From the NCBI RefSeq assembly GCF_001905005.1, contig NZ_LWKZ01000023.1, forward strand, positions 930,001 to 994,000: a stretch of DNA of 64,000 nt, in the 5' to 3' direction. The notes beneath the pieces were generated by a model, which saw only the letters and a list, made by a program, of their open reading frames with translations, was not told where the DNA came from and made no database searches. The translations under genes and the position numbers were made by a program. This document shows, in pieces, positions 35,267 to 43,640 of the stretch. The first letter of the stretch is position 1. The number at the start of each line of letters is the position of its first letter. This DNA is from Streptomyces sp. CB02923. Lineage in GTDB: Bacteria > Actinomycetota > Actinomycetes > Streptomycetales > Streptomycetaceae.

Positions 35267-35300
35267 GGCTGGATCTTAAAAGTCAGCAAGATCCAGCCAT
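35265..35300. promoter_or_regulatory. Perfect 13-bp inverted repeat over the glxA-type start codon
   Basis: ATGGCTGGATCTT (35265-35277) and AAGATCCAGCCAT (35288-35300) are exact inverted copies separated by 10 bases. The left arm includes two bases of the start codon. Binding there would block transcription or translation start; an mRNA hairpin would also hide the start. Confidence 0.75.
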
Positions 35301-35579
35301 GACGCCCCTACGCTCGGCGGGATCCTGCGGCGAAATCAATAGCACGGGCAGCCGGGACCGGACGATCGGCTCGCAGTGTCACGGCGCGCACACGGGCCCG
35401 TTGGAAGGCCAGGGCGACAAGTAGTGGTTCGAGTGGGATCTCGCCTGAGATCTGCCGGTTTGCGGGGGTGGGCGTGCGGGTTCCTGGCTGGCATACACCG
35501 CCACAGCTAGGGGCGGAAGATCGCGGAGCCGGTCAGACGTGTGACGAGCGGCGGCCCGGGTGCCGGGAATGGAGGCAGC
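35301..35579. other. Intergenic, no gene seen
   Basis: The stretch between the GlxA-type leader and the 3' end of the IclR gene contains no convincing frame. It should carry the promoter of the GlxA-type gene just right of the inverted repeat and the end of the IclR transcript. Confidence 0.45.
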
Positions 35580-36350
35580 TCACCTGCGGTGGCCGAGCGC
35601 GGCGCCGATGGTGGCCGCGGTCCTCCGGGTGGCTTCGGCGAGGCGATCCAGCCGGTGGTCCGGACCGGTCAGCACGCACAGAGCCGCTACCGGGGGACCG
35701 CTGCGTACGTACACCGGTACGGCAGCGCAGCACACCCCTTCCAGCACTTCTTGCCGATCGAAGGCGACCCCCTGTTCGCGGATGACGGCCGCCTCGCTGG
35801 ACCAGGTACCCGGCAAGGGCCCGACGGGCAGTGGGCGGCCGGCCATGGCGACCAGGACCTTGCCGGCCGCCGTGTACCACGGCCAGACCCGCTGATCGCT
35901 CACCTTCGCGGGCGCCGAGTCCAGTGCAGTAGTCCAGTCCAAGATCATCGTCTGCCCTTGGTGCAGCACGGCGAGCCCCACCGTCGTCCCGGTGACCGAA
36001 GCCAACTGCCGCGTCGGTCGTCGTGCGGCCGGCCGCAGCTCGGGACACGGCTGCCACCCATGGCCGAGTTGAAACAGTTGCGGACCGATGCGGTACCGGC
36101 CATGCCTGTGCTCGACAGCCCCCAGATTGCTCAGCTGGTCCAGGAGCCGGTACGCCGTCGTCTTGGGCAGACCACATGCGGACGCCAAGGCGGTGAGCCC
36201 CGCGTCCTCGGTCTGCCGCAGTGCAGTGAGCAGCGCGAAGGCGCCCGCCAGAACCCCTCGTCGCCTTGGCGCGCCGGGCGCTGACGCCTCGTGCGGCACA
36301 CCGTCCCACCGGGCCTGCGAGTCCTCGGTCGCCGTGTTCCATCGGTGCAC
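35580..36350 (-). CDS. IclR family regulator
   Basis: 256 residues from the GTG at 36350; a GTG at 36299 (239 residues) is also possible. An N-terminal winged helix (GLTALASACGLPKTTAYRLL, DQLSNLGAVEHRHGRYRIG) and a GAF-like IclR effector domain (VGLAVLHQGQTMILDW, YTAAGKVLVAMAG, then VLEGVCCAAVPVYV). It is divergent from the SARP gene at 36554, with about 200 bases between. The frame runs open far upstream, but that part has no coding character. Effector and target unknown; the SARP gene is the nearest candidate. Confidence 0.82.
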   Translation of the reverse strand: MHRWNTATEDSQARWDGVPHEASAPGAPRRRGVLAGAFALLTALRQTEDAGLTALASACGLPKTTAYRLLDQLSNLGAVEHRHGRYRIGPQLFQLGHGWQPCPELRPAARRPTRQLASVTGTTVGLAVLHQGQTMILDWTTALDSAPAKVSDQRVWPWYTAAGKVLVAMAGRPLPVGPLPGTWSSEAAVIREQGVAFDRQEVLEGVCCAAVPVYVRSGPPVAALCVLTGPDHRLDRLAEATRRTAATIGAALGHRR

Positions 36351-36478
36351 GAGCGCACCCCCGTCTGTACGTGCGGAGTCGTGGCCAGGCTGAACTCCGC
36401 GTCGTTCCGCAGCCGGAACCGCCGCCTTCGGCAGAGAGCCGGCATCTCCTGGACCAGATTGACAGCCGGTCTTTGGTT

Positions 36479-36496
36479 GAAAGTTTGCCGAAAGGT
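36479..36496 (+). promoter_or_regulatory. Heptamer direct repeat with 11-base period, candidate SARP site
   Basis: GAAAGTT (36479-36485) and GAAAGGT (36490-36496) are direct repeats one helical turn apart. This is the format of SARP binding sites, which lie 8 bases from a -10 box. They are 58 bases upstream of the SARP start, so autoregulation is plausible. Confidence 0.5.
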
Positions 36497-36553
36497 TGTC
36501 GCCCTGCACCGGGTGTACGAGGACCGTGGAGACGATGTGAACGGGGGCTGGAC

Positions 36554-37351
36554 ATGGTGCTGCGGCTGTGTCTGTCAGGGCCGGTAGAAGTCGTACTGCG
36601 AGGACATCCTCTGGATACGGGGCCTCCCCAGCGCCGCGCAGTCCTGGCCGCACTGGCAGTCGATGCCGGTCGGCCTGTGCCTGTCGAGGTGCTGATCGAG
36701 CGAGTCTGGGATGCGAAGCCCCCGGAAGGCGCCCGCCGCGCGCTGTACGCGCATATATGCCGGATCCGGCGCCTGGGCGAAGAACTGGGCAGCGATGGCC
36801 ATGAACGGTTACCGGTGCTGCGCCGGTCCGGTGGCTATCAGCTGGACCTCGACCCCGACGCGGTCGACCTGCGTAGGTTCCACCGGCTGGCCGCATCGGC
36901 CTGTGAGAGCGGACAATCCCAGGACCAGCGGGCCACGCTGCTCCGCGAGTCTCTCTCGTTGTGGCGCGGCGAACCCCTCGTCGGGCTGCGTGGAGCATGG
37001 CCGGTCCGGGTGCGCGAGGCGTGGAGGCGGCGGCGCGTGGATGTCGCGGTGCGCCTCGCGTGCATAGAGATGTACAGCGGCGACCCGGCCGCCGTGGCGC
37101 AGCAGTTGAGGGATCTGCTCGACGAACACCCTGCGGCCGAATCCGTCGCCGAGGCCCTGATGCACGCCCTGTACCTGGCCGGAGACGGTGCGGAGGCGTT
37201 GCGCTGTTACGCACAGGTCAGGCATCGCCTCGTGGAAGAGCTGGGCACGGAACCCGGACGCAAGCTGAGGGAACTGCACCAGCGGATCCTGCGGGGGTGG
37301 CCCATGGCGGGTGCGGCGGACGTGGCTACGGCAACGAAGGTGCACAGGTGA
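36554..37351 (+). CDS. SARP-type transcriptional activator
   Basis: 265 residues, the size of stand-alone SARPs such as ActII-ORF4. The N-terminal OmpR-like winged helix spans about 1-95 (PQRRAVLAALAVDAGRPVPV, VLIERVWDAKPPEGARRALY, GGYQLDLDPDAVDL). The bacterial transcriptional activation domain follows (LWRGEPLVGLRGAWPVRVRE, YLAGDGAEALRCYAQVRHRL, EELGTEPGRKLRELH). SARPs usually switch on antibiotic clusters, but none is adjacent, so its target lies outside the window or it is an orphan. The IclR gene is divergent and may control it. Confidence 0.9.
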   Translation: MVLRLCLSGPVEVVLRGHPLDTGPPQRRAVLAALAVDAGRPVPVEVLIERVWDAKPPEGARRALYAHICRIRRLGEELGSDGHERLPVLRRSGGYQLDLDPDAVDLRRFHRLAASACESGQSQDQRATLLRESLSLWRGEPLVGLRGAWPVRVREAWRRRRVDVAVRLACIEMYSGDPAAVAQQLRDLLDEHPAAESVAEALMHALYLAGDGAEALRCYAQVRHRLVEELGTEPGRKLRELHQRILRGWPMAGAADVATATKVHR

Positions 37352-37603
37352 CGCCATGACCCGCCCTCACCGCAGCCTCAGTAAGGCAGTCCTCATGCGC
37401 GGAGGCGCGATCGTCGTTGAGAGTAGGTGTGATCAATCAGGGTCTGGACTGCATGGCCTGGCCCACCGGGCGCAGGAGCGCCTCCGAGAGCCCGGTCCGC
37501 GACCGGCTCGGCGCACCACCCCGGCCCCAGGCCCGCTGAAGGTGAACGAGAACCGTCCGCGCTGAGGCCGTTGGTTTCTCCTGACAGGGCACGGCGTGCT
37601 CAT

Positions 37604-38263
37604 TCACCGCGGCGAGCGTGCGGGCCCGGGTGATTCAGGGCGAGAGGGGCGCAGGCGGGAGATGAGTGCTCCGCCGTACGGGGCGGCCAGCGGGGCGAAG
37701 AACCACAGTACGAAGGCTTGGGGGAACAGCCAGGAGACGCCCCCGCTGAGGACGAACCACAGGCTGACGGCCCAGGAGCCATCGGTGTGCCGACGGGATT
37801 CTGCTGCGTCGCCGGTGACCAGGCCGCTTCGGGTGGAGACCTCCTTGATGACGGCCTCGCAGCAGGCCATGGCCGCCATGGTGCCGGCGAAGAGGGTTTG
37901 TGCCAGCGGATTGCTGACCGACGCGCCGATGACGGCTGTCGGGAACGGAAGGAACGCGACCAGCAGCAGGAACGGCGCGTGCCAGGCCAGGAAGGCCGTG
38001 GACAGTCTGCCGATCCGGTCCATCAGCTTGTGGTGACGGCGCCATACCGACCAGAGCAGAACAAATGCCAGCGCGAACGCCAGGTAGGAGTCCCGCTGGT
38101 CCACCAGGAAGCTGCCCAGCGCACGAGCCGAGGCGAGCTCCTTCTCGTCGGGGCGCTCCAACTCGACGGCCAGCAGCGTCATCGCAATCGCGAAGATCGC
38201 GTCCGTGAAGAAAGTCAGCCTCTCGGGTGAGAATCCTGGTTCCGGCCGCGCGATCTCGCTCAT
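37604..38263 (-). CDS. TMEM175-like potassium channel (DUF1211)
   Basis: 219 residues from the ATG at 38263, preceded by AGGAAG at five bases; an ATG/GTG at 38287 is weaker. The family signature is in the first helix (RLTFFTDAIFAIAMTLLAVE, the FSDxxxxIxxTLL type). A region with WRRHHKLMDRIGRLSTAFLA and three further hydrophobic segments follow, giving about six TM helices. Bacterial TMEM175 proteins form tetrameric K+ leak channels in the membrane. It stands alone. The physiological role in Streptomyces is unknown. Confidence 0.85.
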   Translation of the reverse strand: MSEIARPEPGFSPERLTFFTDAIFAIAMTLLAVELERPDEKELASARALGSFLVDQRDSYLAFALAFVLLWSVWRRHHKLMDRIGRLSTAFLAWHAPFLLLVAFLPFPTAVIGASVSNPLAQTLFAGTMAAMACCEAVIKEVSTRSGLVTGDAAESRRHTDGSWAVSLWFVLSGGVSWLFPQAFVLWFFAPLAAPYGGALISRLRPSRPESPGPARSPR

Positions 38264-38963
38264 CCGAACTTCCTGACTCAGGGACATGGAGCACTGGCCG
38301 CGAAGGGGCGAACGGGAAGGCGGGACGGGAGTGACTCCGGTGTCAGGAACTGGTGCGGATGAGACGGCTGTCCAGACACTCCGGAACGGTATGACTCGCG
38401 CGTGCGCACGTAGTGCGTTGACATCTGGAGCTGCCCGGTCGATGACCGGGCCCTTCCCATCCTTCCAATAGTTCTGCTGATTCTGCTGATTCTGCTAGTT
38501 CTGCTGGCGACAGGCTTGTATCCGGAAAAACTATCGTGCTTCGGCTCGTCCCGCGGCGAAATCCCCAGAAGCGACATAAGCGCCAAGCCGTGCAGCCGCG
38601 TCAGGAGGGTGTGGCCGGAGCGGACGTACGGAGCCATGAAGAAAAGGCAGGTGCTTGGAAGGCGCTCGGTCCATCATCCTGTGCATGGCGCCTGACCTGG
38701 GTAAACGTGCTCTTCCTGAGCTGCCTTCCGGGGCGCGGGGGACGTATGGGGAACGTCAGGCTCTCGATGCCCGGGGGACACGAGGGGCCGAATAGCTACG
38801 GCCGGGCTCTCACCTCAATCTTCACCGTTTCGCGGCCCTCTGTGGAAACAATCGTGTCCCGCGCAGGCGTTGCAGGTCCCGGAGTCGAGGAAGGGAAGGA
38901 AGGGAAGGAAGGGAAGGTGTCGGGGCTGAAGCTGTTCCGCATCATGCACAGTGGCGTGAGCGA
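38264..38963. other. 700-base gene-free stretch with two microsatellites
   Basis: No supported gene. It contains four copies of a 9-base unit, TTCTGCTGA-like, at 38472-38507, and a GGAAGGGAA purine repeat at 38888-38918 just before the DUF5655 remnant. Base composition is lower in G+C than the surroundings in places, as in decayed or horizontally acquired DNA. Confidence 0.5.
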
Positions 38964-39463
38964 GGTCGCGCCGAGTTCGGGCACCTGGTCCGCGAGTGCT
39001 TGGGGGCGGCAGCCGCCTCTCGGGTGCGGTGGAGCGCACTGCGGCTGATCTGCGTGGCGGGCGACATCACCCACTACGACGTGCACGCCGTGCGCGAGCA
39101 CCGGTGAGCGGCCGAATCGACGCGCGGGCACCTGACGCAGGGGCGATGGCGGAGCTGGCCGCCGCGGTCGATGAGACGCTGCTGGGCCTGGGGCAGGACA
39201 TCACCACAACCGAGAACCGCCTCTACCGGACGTACCGGCGGCTGCGGAACTTCGCCTGCGTGTGCCCGCCGCAGAAGAGCAAGCTGCTCGTCTACCTCAA
39301 GGCCGACCCGAAGGAGGCCGGTCTGGTGTCCGGCTTCAGCCGGGACGGGACGGGGCCGGACCACCACGGCACCGGCGACCTGGAGGTCCGGCTGCGCCCG
39401 GAGCGGGACCTGGAGCGGGCTCAGGACCAGGGCCTGTTCCGTCTCGGTTACGCCGCGGCGTAG
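38964..39463 (+). pseudogene. DUF5655-type protein remnant, frameshifted
   Basis: Two adjacent frames carry parts of one protein. The first (from about 38964) reads LRLICVAGDITHYDVHAVRE and stops at the TGA 39105-39107. The usual next motif, INRNIELVRYR, is missing. The second continues from about 39103 with MAELAAAVDETLLGLGQDI, YRRLRNFACVCPPQKSKLLV and YLKADPKEAGLVSGFSRD, ending at 39463. This is the DUF5655 domain that normally ends predicted nuclease-like (DUF91) proteins. The N-terminal part is absent. The last piece alone (about 115 residues) might still be translated. Confidence 0.6.
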
Positions 39464-39742
39464 CACGAGAAGCTGCAGGGCGTCCGCCTGGCCGGGGGTG
39501 AAGTCGTGTGTGGGCAGGTCTGGTGTCGGCTGCCTTTCGCCGATGGGGCAGAGGGGCGGTGGACTTCCCGTGGTGCGGCGATTTCCCGGTTTGGCTGACA
39601 GGGGGCGCTGGTACAAAGCGGCGGGAAGGCGCTCGGTGGAATCGAACGTCTTCCCGGCTGCTGCCTGTTCGAAGGGAGTGCCCGGGTTCCCGCTGCCGAC
39701 CACCGATGGGCCCGCCCTGCTCGTCCGGGGCGGGCCGTATGG

Positions 39743-40240
39743 TCAGGTCAGGAGTCCGGCGACCGTCTGGGCCAGGGCGGCCAGTGACGCGCCGCCGGCG
39801 GCCGCGGCGGCGATGATGTCCAGCCGTTCCCGCAGTGCTCGGCGGCGCGGAGACGTGAGGGCCCCGCGGCGTTCGATCTCTTCTTGAGCGGCAGCGAGTT
39901 CGGCGTCGAGGCCGGTGCGGTCCGTTTCTCGTTCCGCGGAGCCGGAGCCGGAGCCGGAGCCGGGGCCAGGGCCGAGACCGGTGCCGACGCCGGGGCCCGG
40001 CCTCGACGCGTCGAGAAGCGCCGTACGCAGCGCGCCCAGCGCGGCAAGGAGCCGGGCCGGATCGTCCGGTTCCGCCGTGCCGTAGGTGATGCGGGCATCC
40101 GGACCGGTACTGAGCACCCCGCCCGAGACGGAACCGCCCACGCTGATCGAGCCCGGCGGGGCCGTGGAGGTCCGGCCGCGCTCCGATGGGTCACCGGTGA
40201 CGTCAGGGTGGCGCGGTCCGTCCGCTGCGGGTGGGGCCAT
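39743..40240 (-). CDS. Small protein with SGGV-STG motif, third gene of pseudokinase operon
   Basis: 165 residues from the ATG at 40240, overlapping the membrane-protein stop by 38 bases. Residues 31-53 (SISVGGSVSGGVLSTGPDAR, then ITY) form a Gly/Ser/Thr-rich beta-prone motif. A closely similar motif ends the upstream membrane protein. A short Leu-rich helix (ARLLAALGALRTALLDASR), a Gly-Pro-Ser linker, and a C-terminal helical domain (ELAAAQEEIERRGALTSPRR, LDIIAAAAAGGASLAALAQT) follow. No TM helix, signal or known family. The design resembles a soluble effector or adaptor coupled through a shared motif. Confidence 0.65.
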   Translation of the reverse strand: MAPPAADGPRHPDVTGDPSERGRTSTAPPGSISVGGSVSGGVLSTGPDARITYGTAEPDDPARLLAALGALRTALLDASRPGPGVGTGLGPGPGSGSGSGSAERETDRTGLDAELAAAQEEIERRGALTSPRRRALRERLDIIAAAAAGGASLAALAQTVAGLLT

Positions 40241-41822
40241 GGCGGTCTCCCGGGGTGTAGTGGATGTCCGTACGTGCTCCGGTGGACGCGACGCCACCGC
40301 TCATCGCACCGATGTAGATCGCTCCCTGGCCGACGGTGACGGACTGCCGCTCGAACTCGCGGGTGTCGTAGCCCTTCGACCGCAGCGCCTGGAGTACACC
40401 GTTCGTGATGCGGTCCTGCACGGTCTTCACGTACCGGCTGACGTCCATCTCCTGGAAGAGGGTCACCTGCTGCGCACTGCCCAGTTCCCGGACCGACACC
40501 CGAGGACCGTCCGGTCTCGACCGGGTCGGCCGGCGCAGCCACGTCCGGGACACGGTGACGGCCGTACGCAGCAGCCCGAAGACGGCGGTGGTGGAGGCCG
40601 CCGGGCTGGAGAACAGCGCCAGCGCCGTGTTGCGCAGCAGCAGCAGGTCGTGGTCGGAGGCCGAGTCGGCGGCCGACGCGTAGTCGGTCCGGACCGGCGC
40701 CAGTACGTGCGGCGCCACTTCGAGCACCAGCATGGCGCCCTGGGTGTGCACCCGGACCAGGACGCTCACCACCAGCTGTCCGCCCCAGGCCGTGATCCGG
40801 ACCCGCAGGAAGTGCCGGCGCCCCTCGCCGTGGTCGTCGACCGCCTCCCGCAGGCACTCGCGCAGCCGCTCGGTCTCGTAGGGCATGTCCTGACGCGGCC
40901 CGTACACGGGCAGGCAGACGCACTCGTCGACCTTCAGCTGCCGGAGCCGGTCACGGGCGGTGGCGGCGGGGACGGCCAGCCGCAGCGAGGCGACTTGTGG
41001 CCGGATGAGGTCGAGGACGTCGCGGTTGCTCAGTTCGCCGGGCGGTGGCGGCCGGTCGGCACCGTCCTCCGCGTCCGGGTCCTTCGGCCGGAGCTCCAGG
41101 ATGAAGGACCAGGCGTCGTAGGTGGTCCCGAAGCCGATCAGCGGATGGTCCGGCCGGTAGGCGCACAGCGGGGAGAACTGTTCGCGGCCGATGGCCGCGC
41201 CGATGCGCCGACAGCGCCGGGTGTCCGGCAGCCGGAGCGCGGGGCGGGCGTCGAACGACTCCCGGCTCAGCTCCCGCCGCATCAACAGCACCCTCCGTAC
41301 GCGGTGTGCCCACACCGGCACCGCCAGCAGCAGGGGGAAGGCCACGGCATGGCTGAGCGGTACGCCCCCGGTCGTGACCCAGCGCACCGAAAGAGGGAAC
41401 TGGCTGATGAGCAGGCCCAGGAAGATCAAGGCGTACGGTGTGACGGCCACCAGCGGCGCTCTCGTGGCCACCGCCGCCCGGCCCGGAACGAGGGTCGAGG
41501 CCACCAGGCGCCACGCCAGAGCGGCCAGCCACAGCAGGCACCAGACCACCGCGAAGAGCGCCGCCGCCCGGCCGTCCACCACCGCGAAGGCCGCCCACAC
41601 CAGGAGCACCGCCAGCCCGGTGGCCGCTTCCCAGCGCCGGGCACGCAGTGCGTGCGCAAGGACGGGCAGCACGTCACAGCCGAGGGACACGGCGACCGGC
41701 CGCTCCTCGTGTTCGACCAGTTCCTCGATGATCTGCTGCCGGTACCGCCGGTCCACATGGGCACCCACACACAGCAGCCGGGTGGCCTCCCGCCCCGAGG
41801 GGGCCGTCGAAAGGCCGCTCAT
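40203..41822 (-). CDS. Multi-TM protein of unknown function with C-terminal SGGV-STG motif
   Basis: 539 residues from the ATG at 41822, 24 bases after the pseudokinase stop. About four TM segments fill residues 65-185 (ATGLAVLLVWAAFAVVDG, LIFLGLLISQFPLSV, VAFPLLLAVPVWAHRV). A long cytosolic region (190-500) with a conserved-looking core follows (LIGFGTTYDAWSFILEL, LLLLRNTALALFSSPAAS). Residues 502-521 (IYIGAMSGGVASTGARTDIH) match the motif in the next protein. I recognise no family. It lacks NTPase or nuclease motifs. Confidence 0.7.
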   Translation of the reverse strand: MSGLSTAPSGREATRLLCVGAHVDRRYRQQIIEELVEHEERPVAVSLGCDVLPVLAHALRARRWEAATGLAVLLVWAAFAVVDGRAAALFAVVWCLLWLAALAWRLVASTLVPGRAAVATRAPLVAVTPYALIFLGLLISQFPLSVRWVTTGGVPLSHAVAFPLLLAVPVWAHRVRRVLLMRRELSRESFDARPALRLPDTRRCRRIGAAIGREQFSPLCAYRPDHPLIGFGTTYDAWSFILELRPKDPDAEDGADRPPPPGELSNRDVLDLIRPQVASLRLAVPAATARDRLRQLKVDECVCLPVYGPRQDMPYETERLRECLREAVDDHGEGRRHFLRVRITAWGGQLVVSVLVRVHTQGAMLVLEVAPHVLAPVRTDYASAADSASDHDLLLLRNTALALFSSPAASTTAVFGLLRTAVTVSRTWLRRPTRSRPDGPRVSVRELGSAQQVTLFQEMDVSRYVKTVQDRITNGVLQALRSKGYDTREFERQSVTVGQGAIYIGAMSGGVASTGARTDIHYTPGDRHGPTRSGRTAPP

Positions 41823-41846
41823 GTGGTCCCCCTTCCGCCCGGACCC

Positions 41847-43640
41847 CTAGGATCCCGTCGGCGCGTACGCCTTTGTCACGGCCTTCCCGTCGGCCCGGCC
41901 CACGGTGCAGACCACCTGCCGGAAACCGTTGTCCCAGTCAGTGTCGGCGGGGGCGTAACCGAACACGGCGACGCTGTCGTCGGGCGCCCAGGCCGCTCCG
42001 AAGCGGTTGGCGCACAGGTCGTTCGCGCTCTTGAGGGCCTGGGCGGCGCTCATGCCCTGCGGCGGCGCCTCGACGAATCCCACCACTTGGTCGGTGTGCG
42101 ACGCGCCGCACGAGGATGCCAGCAGCGACTGGAAGGTGTCCTTCTCGGCCTTGTAGGTCCAGCAGTCACCGACCGACATCTGCTGCAGGTACAGGTCGGT
42201 GCCCTGATCGCGGAAGCGGCCCACCTCCCCGTTCAACGGGGTGTGGCGGGAGACGACCAGGCAGGCCGCCCGCCGGCCCGCGGCCTCGAAGCCCTGCGCC
42301 GTCGGCACCACGGCGTAGGACCCGGCATCGGGCAGCCGTCCCGCCACCTCGTCGGCCTGCCGCGCGCACTGCCGGGCGGCCCCGGCACGCGCCGCTTCGA
42401 CATCGGGAAAGTCCATCATGGCGACGACCTGGGCGTTGTTTCCCTCGCCGCAGCCGACGACGCCGAGGTTGGGGACGGACTGCAGCGGACGGTCCGCCCA
42501 CACGGCCCGGACGCAGTCGCCGGTGGTGAGCGGCTCGGTGAGACCGACCATCTGTCCGTACGGGAACGGCATCGCGCTCCGTGCCGCGGACGGCGTCGTG
42601 TTCCCTGCCGCGGACGGCGGTGCCTTGCCCTTGTTTTCCCCATGGCCGTGGTTGACCGCGTTCAGCACCAGCAGGGTCCCGGCGGCCGCTATCAGCGCCA
42701 CCACCGCCGTCACGGCCGCGAGCCGCCACACTCCGGCTCGCGGCGCGGGCCCCGGGCGCTTCTCTCCGGCGGATCCGGTACCGGGCCCGTCGCCGCCGGC
42801 CTCTTCCCGCCCGTCGGTTCGCTCCTCGGACTCCGGGGCTCCGGCGCCGTCTCCGTGCGCACCGGTCAACCGCTCCAGCGCCGCCCGTACGGTGTCGGCG
42901 GACGGCCGCTGCGCCGGCTCCTCGGCCAGCATCTCACGCACGAGACCCGCCAACTCCGCCGCTTGGCCGGGCGGGCCGGGGCGGGCGGGCGGCGGGTGGC
43001 CTTCGGCAGCCGCATAGAGCGTCGCGCCCAGCGAGTAGACGTCCGCGGCCGGAGTCGCGGCCAGGCCGGATTCCCGCGTCTGCTCGGGGGCGAGGAACCC
43101 GGCCGCCGCTCCTACGGGCGGCACAGCGTCCCGGAACAGGTAACCGGTCAGCAGCACCCGGCCGGGCGCCTGCCCGTCCGCCTTCTTCGGTACGAGCAGG
43201 ACGGCGGACGGCGAGATCTGCCCGTGCAGCACCCCCAGGAAGTGACCCGCGCCGAGCGCGGCGGCGAGCGCCAGCGCGATCCCGGCCAGTTCACCGGCCG
43301 GCACCGGCCCCTCCTGCCGCAGGCGGGTCTCCAGGTCGACCGCGCCCGGGTGGTACGCGGACACCACCCAAGGGCTGCCCTCGTGTTCCACGACGTCGTA
43401 CAGGGCGACCACATGCGCGTGCCGGCGCAACTGCCCCACCTGGTCGGCTCGTTCCCGCGTCCGGCGCAGCCGGGCCGCTTCACCCGCGTCCGCCCCGGGC
43501 GCCGGCACCATCTCCGTGAGCAGAACCTCGGCGGCCCCCAGATCCTCGTCCTGCGCGAGCCACTGCTCCCCGCCCCCAGGCCCCTGCCCTGTGCGCCGCA
43601 CCAGCCGGTACCGTCCGCCGATCAGCGCCCGTTCACTCAT
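41847..43640 (-). CDS. Membrane pseudokinase (serine/threonine kinase fold without catalytic residues)
   Basis: 597 residues from the ATG at 43640, with a GGGGAAGGGG ribosome site. The kinase-like domain spans residues 8-260: glycine loop GQGPGGGE, APEQ (184-187) and DVYSLG (200-205) are kept. The ATP-anchoring Lys position reads AEVLL (37-41), HRD reads HGQ (139-141), and DFG reads LTG (164-166), so phosphotransfer is not expected. A Glu/Asp/Gly-rich linker, one TM helix (about 307-328), and an extracellular domain with several Cys (GDCVRAVW, VVGCGEGN, CWTYKAEKD) follow, similar to septum-formation-type sensor domains. It probably binds a ligand outside and scaffolds the proteins of the next two genes. 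Confidence 0.85.
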   Translation of the reverse strand: MSERALIGGRYRLVRRTGQGPGGGEQWLAQDEDLGAAEVLLTEMVPAPGADAGEAARLRRTRERADQVGQLRRHAHVVALYDVVEHEGSPWVVSAYHPGAVDLETRLRQEGPVPAGELAGIALALAAALGAGHFLGVLHGQISPSAVLLVPKKADGQAPGRVLLTGYLFRDAVPPVGAAAGFLAPEQTRESGLAATPAADVYSLGATLYAAAEGHPPPARPGPPGQAAELAGLVREMLAEEPAQRPSADTVRAALERLTGAHGDGAGAPESEERTDGREEAGGDGPGTGSAGEKRPGPAPRAGVWRLAAVTAVVALIAAAGTLLVLNAVNHGHGENKGKAPPSAAGNTTPSAARSAMPFPYGQMVGLTEPLTTGDCVRAVWADRPLQSVPNLGVVGCGEGNNAQVVAMMDFPDVEAARAGAARQCARQADEVAGRLPDAGSYAVVPTAQGFEAAGRRAACLVVSRHTPLNGEVGRFRDQGTDLYLQQMSVGDCWTYKAEKDTFQSLLASSCGASHTDQVVGFVEAPPQGMSAAQALKSANDLCANRFGAAWAPDDSVAVFGYAPADTDWDNGFRQVVCTVGRADGKAVTKAYAPTGS

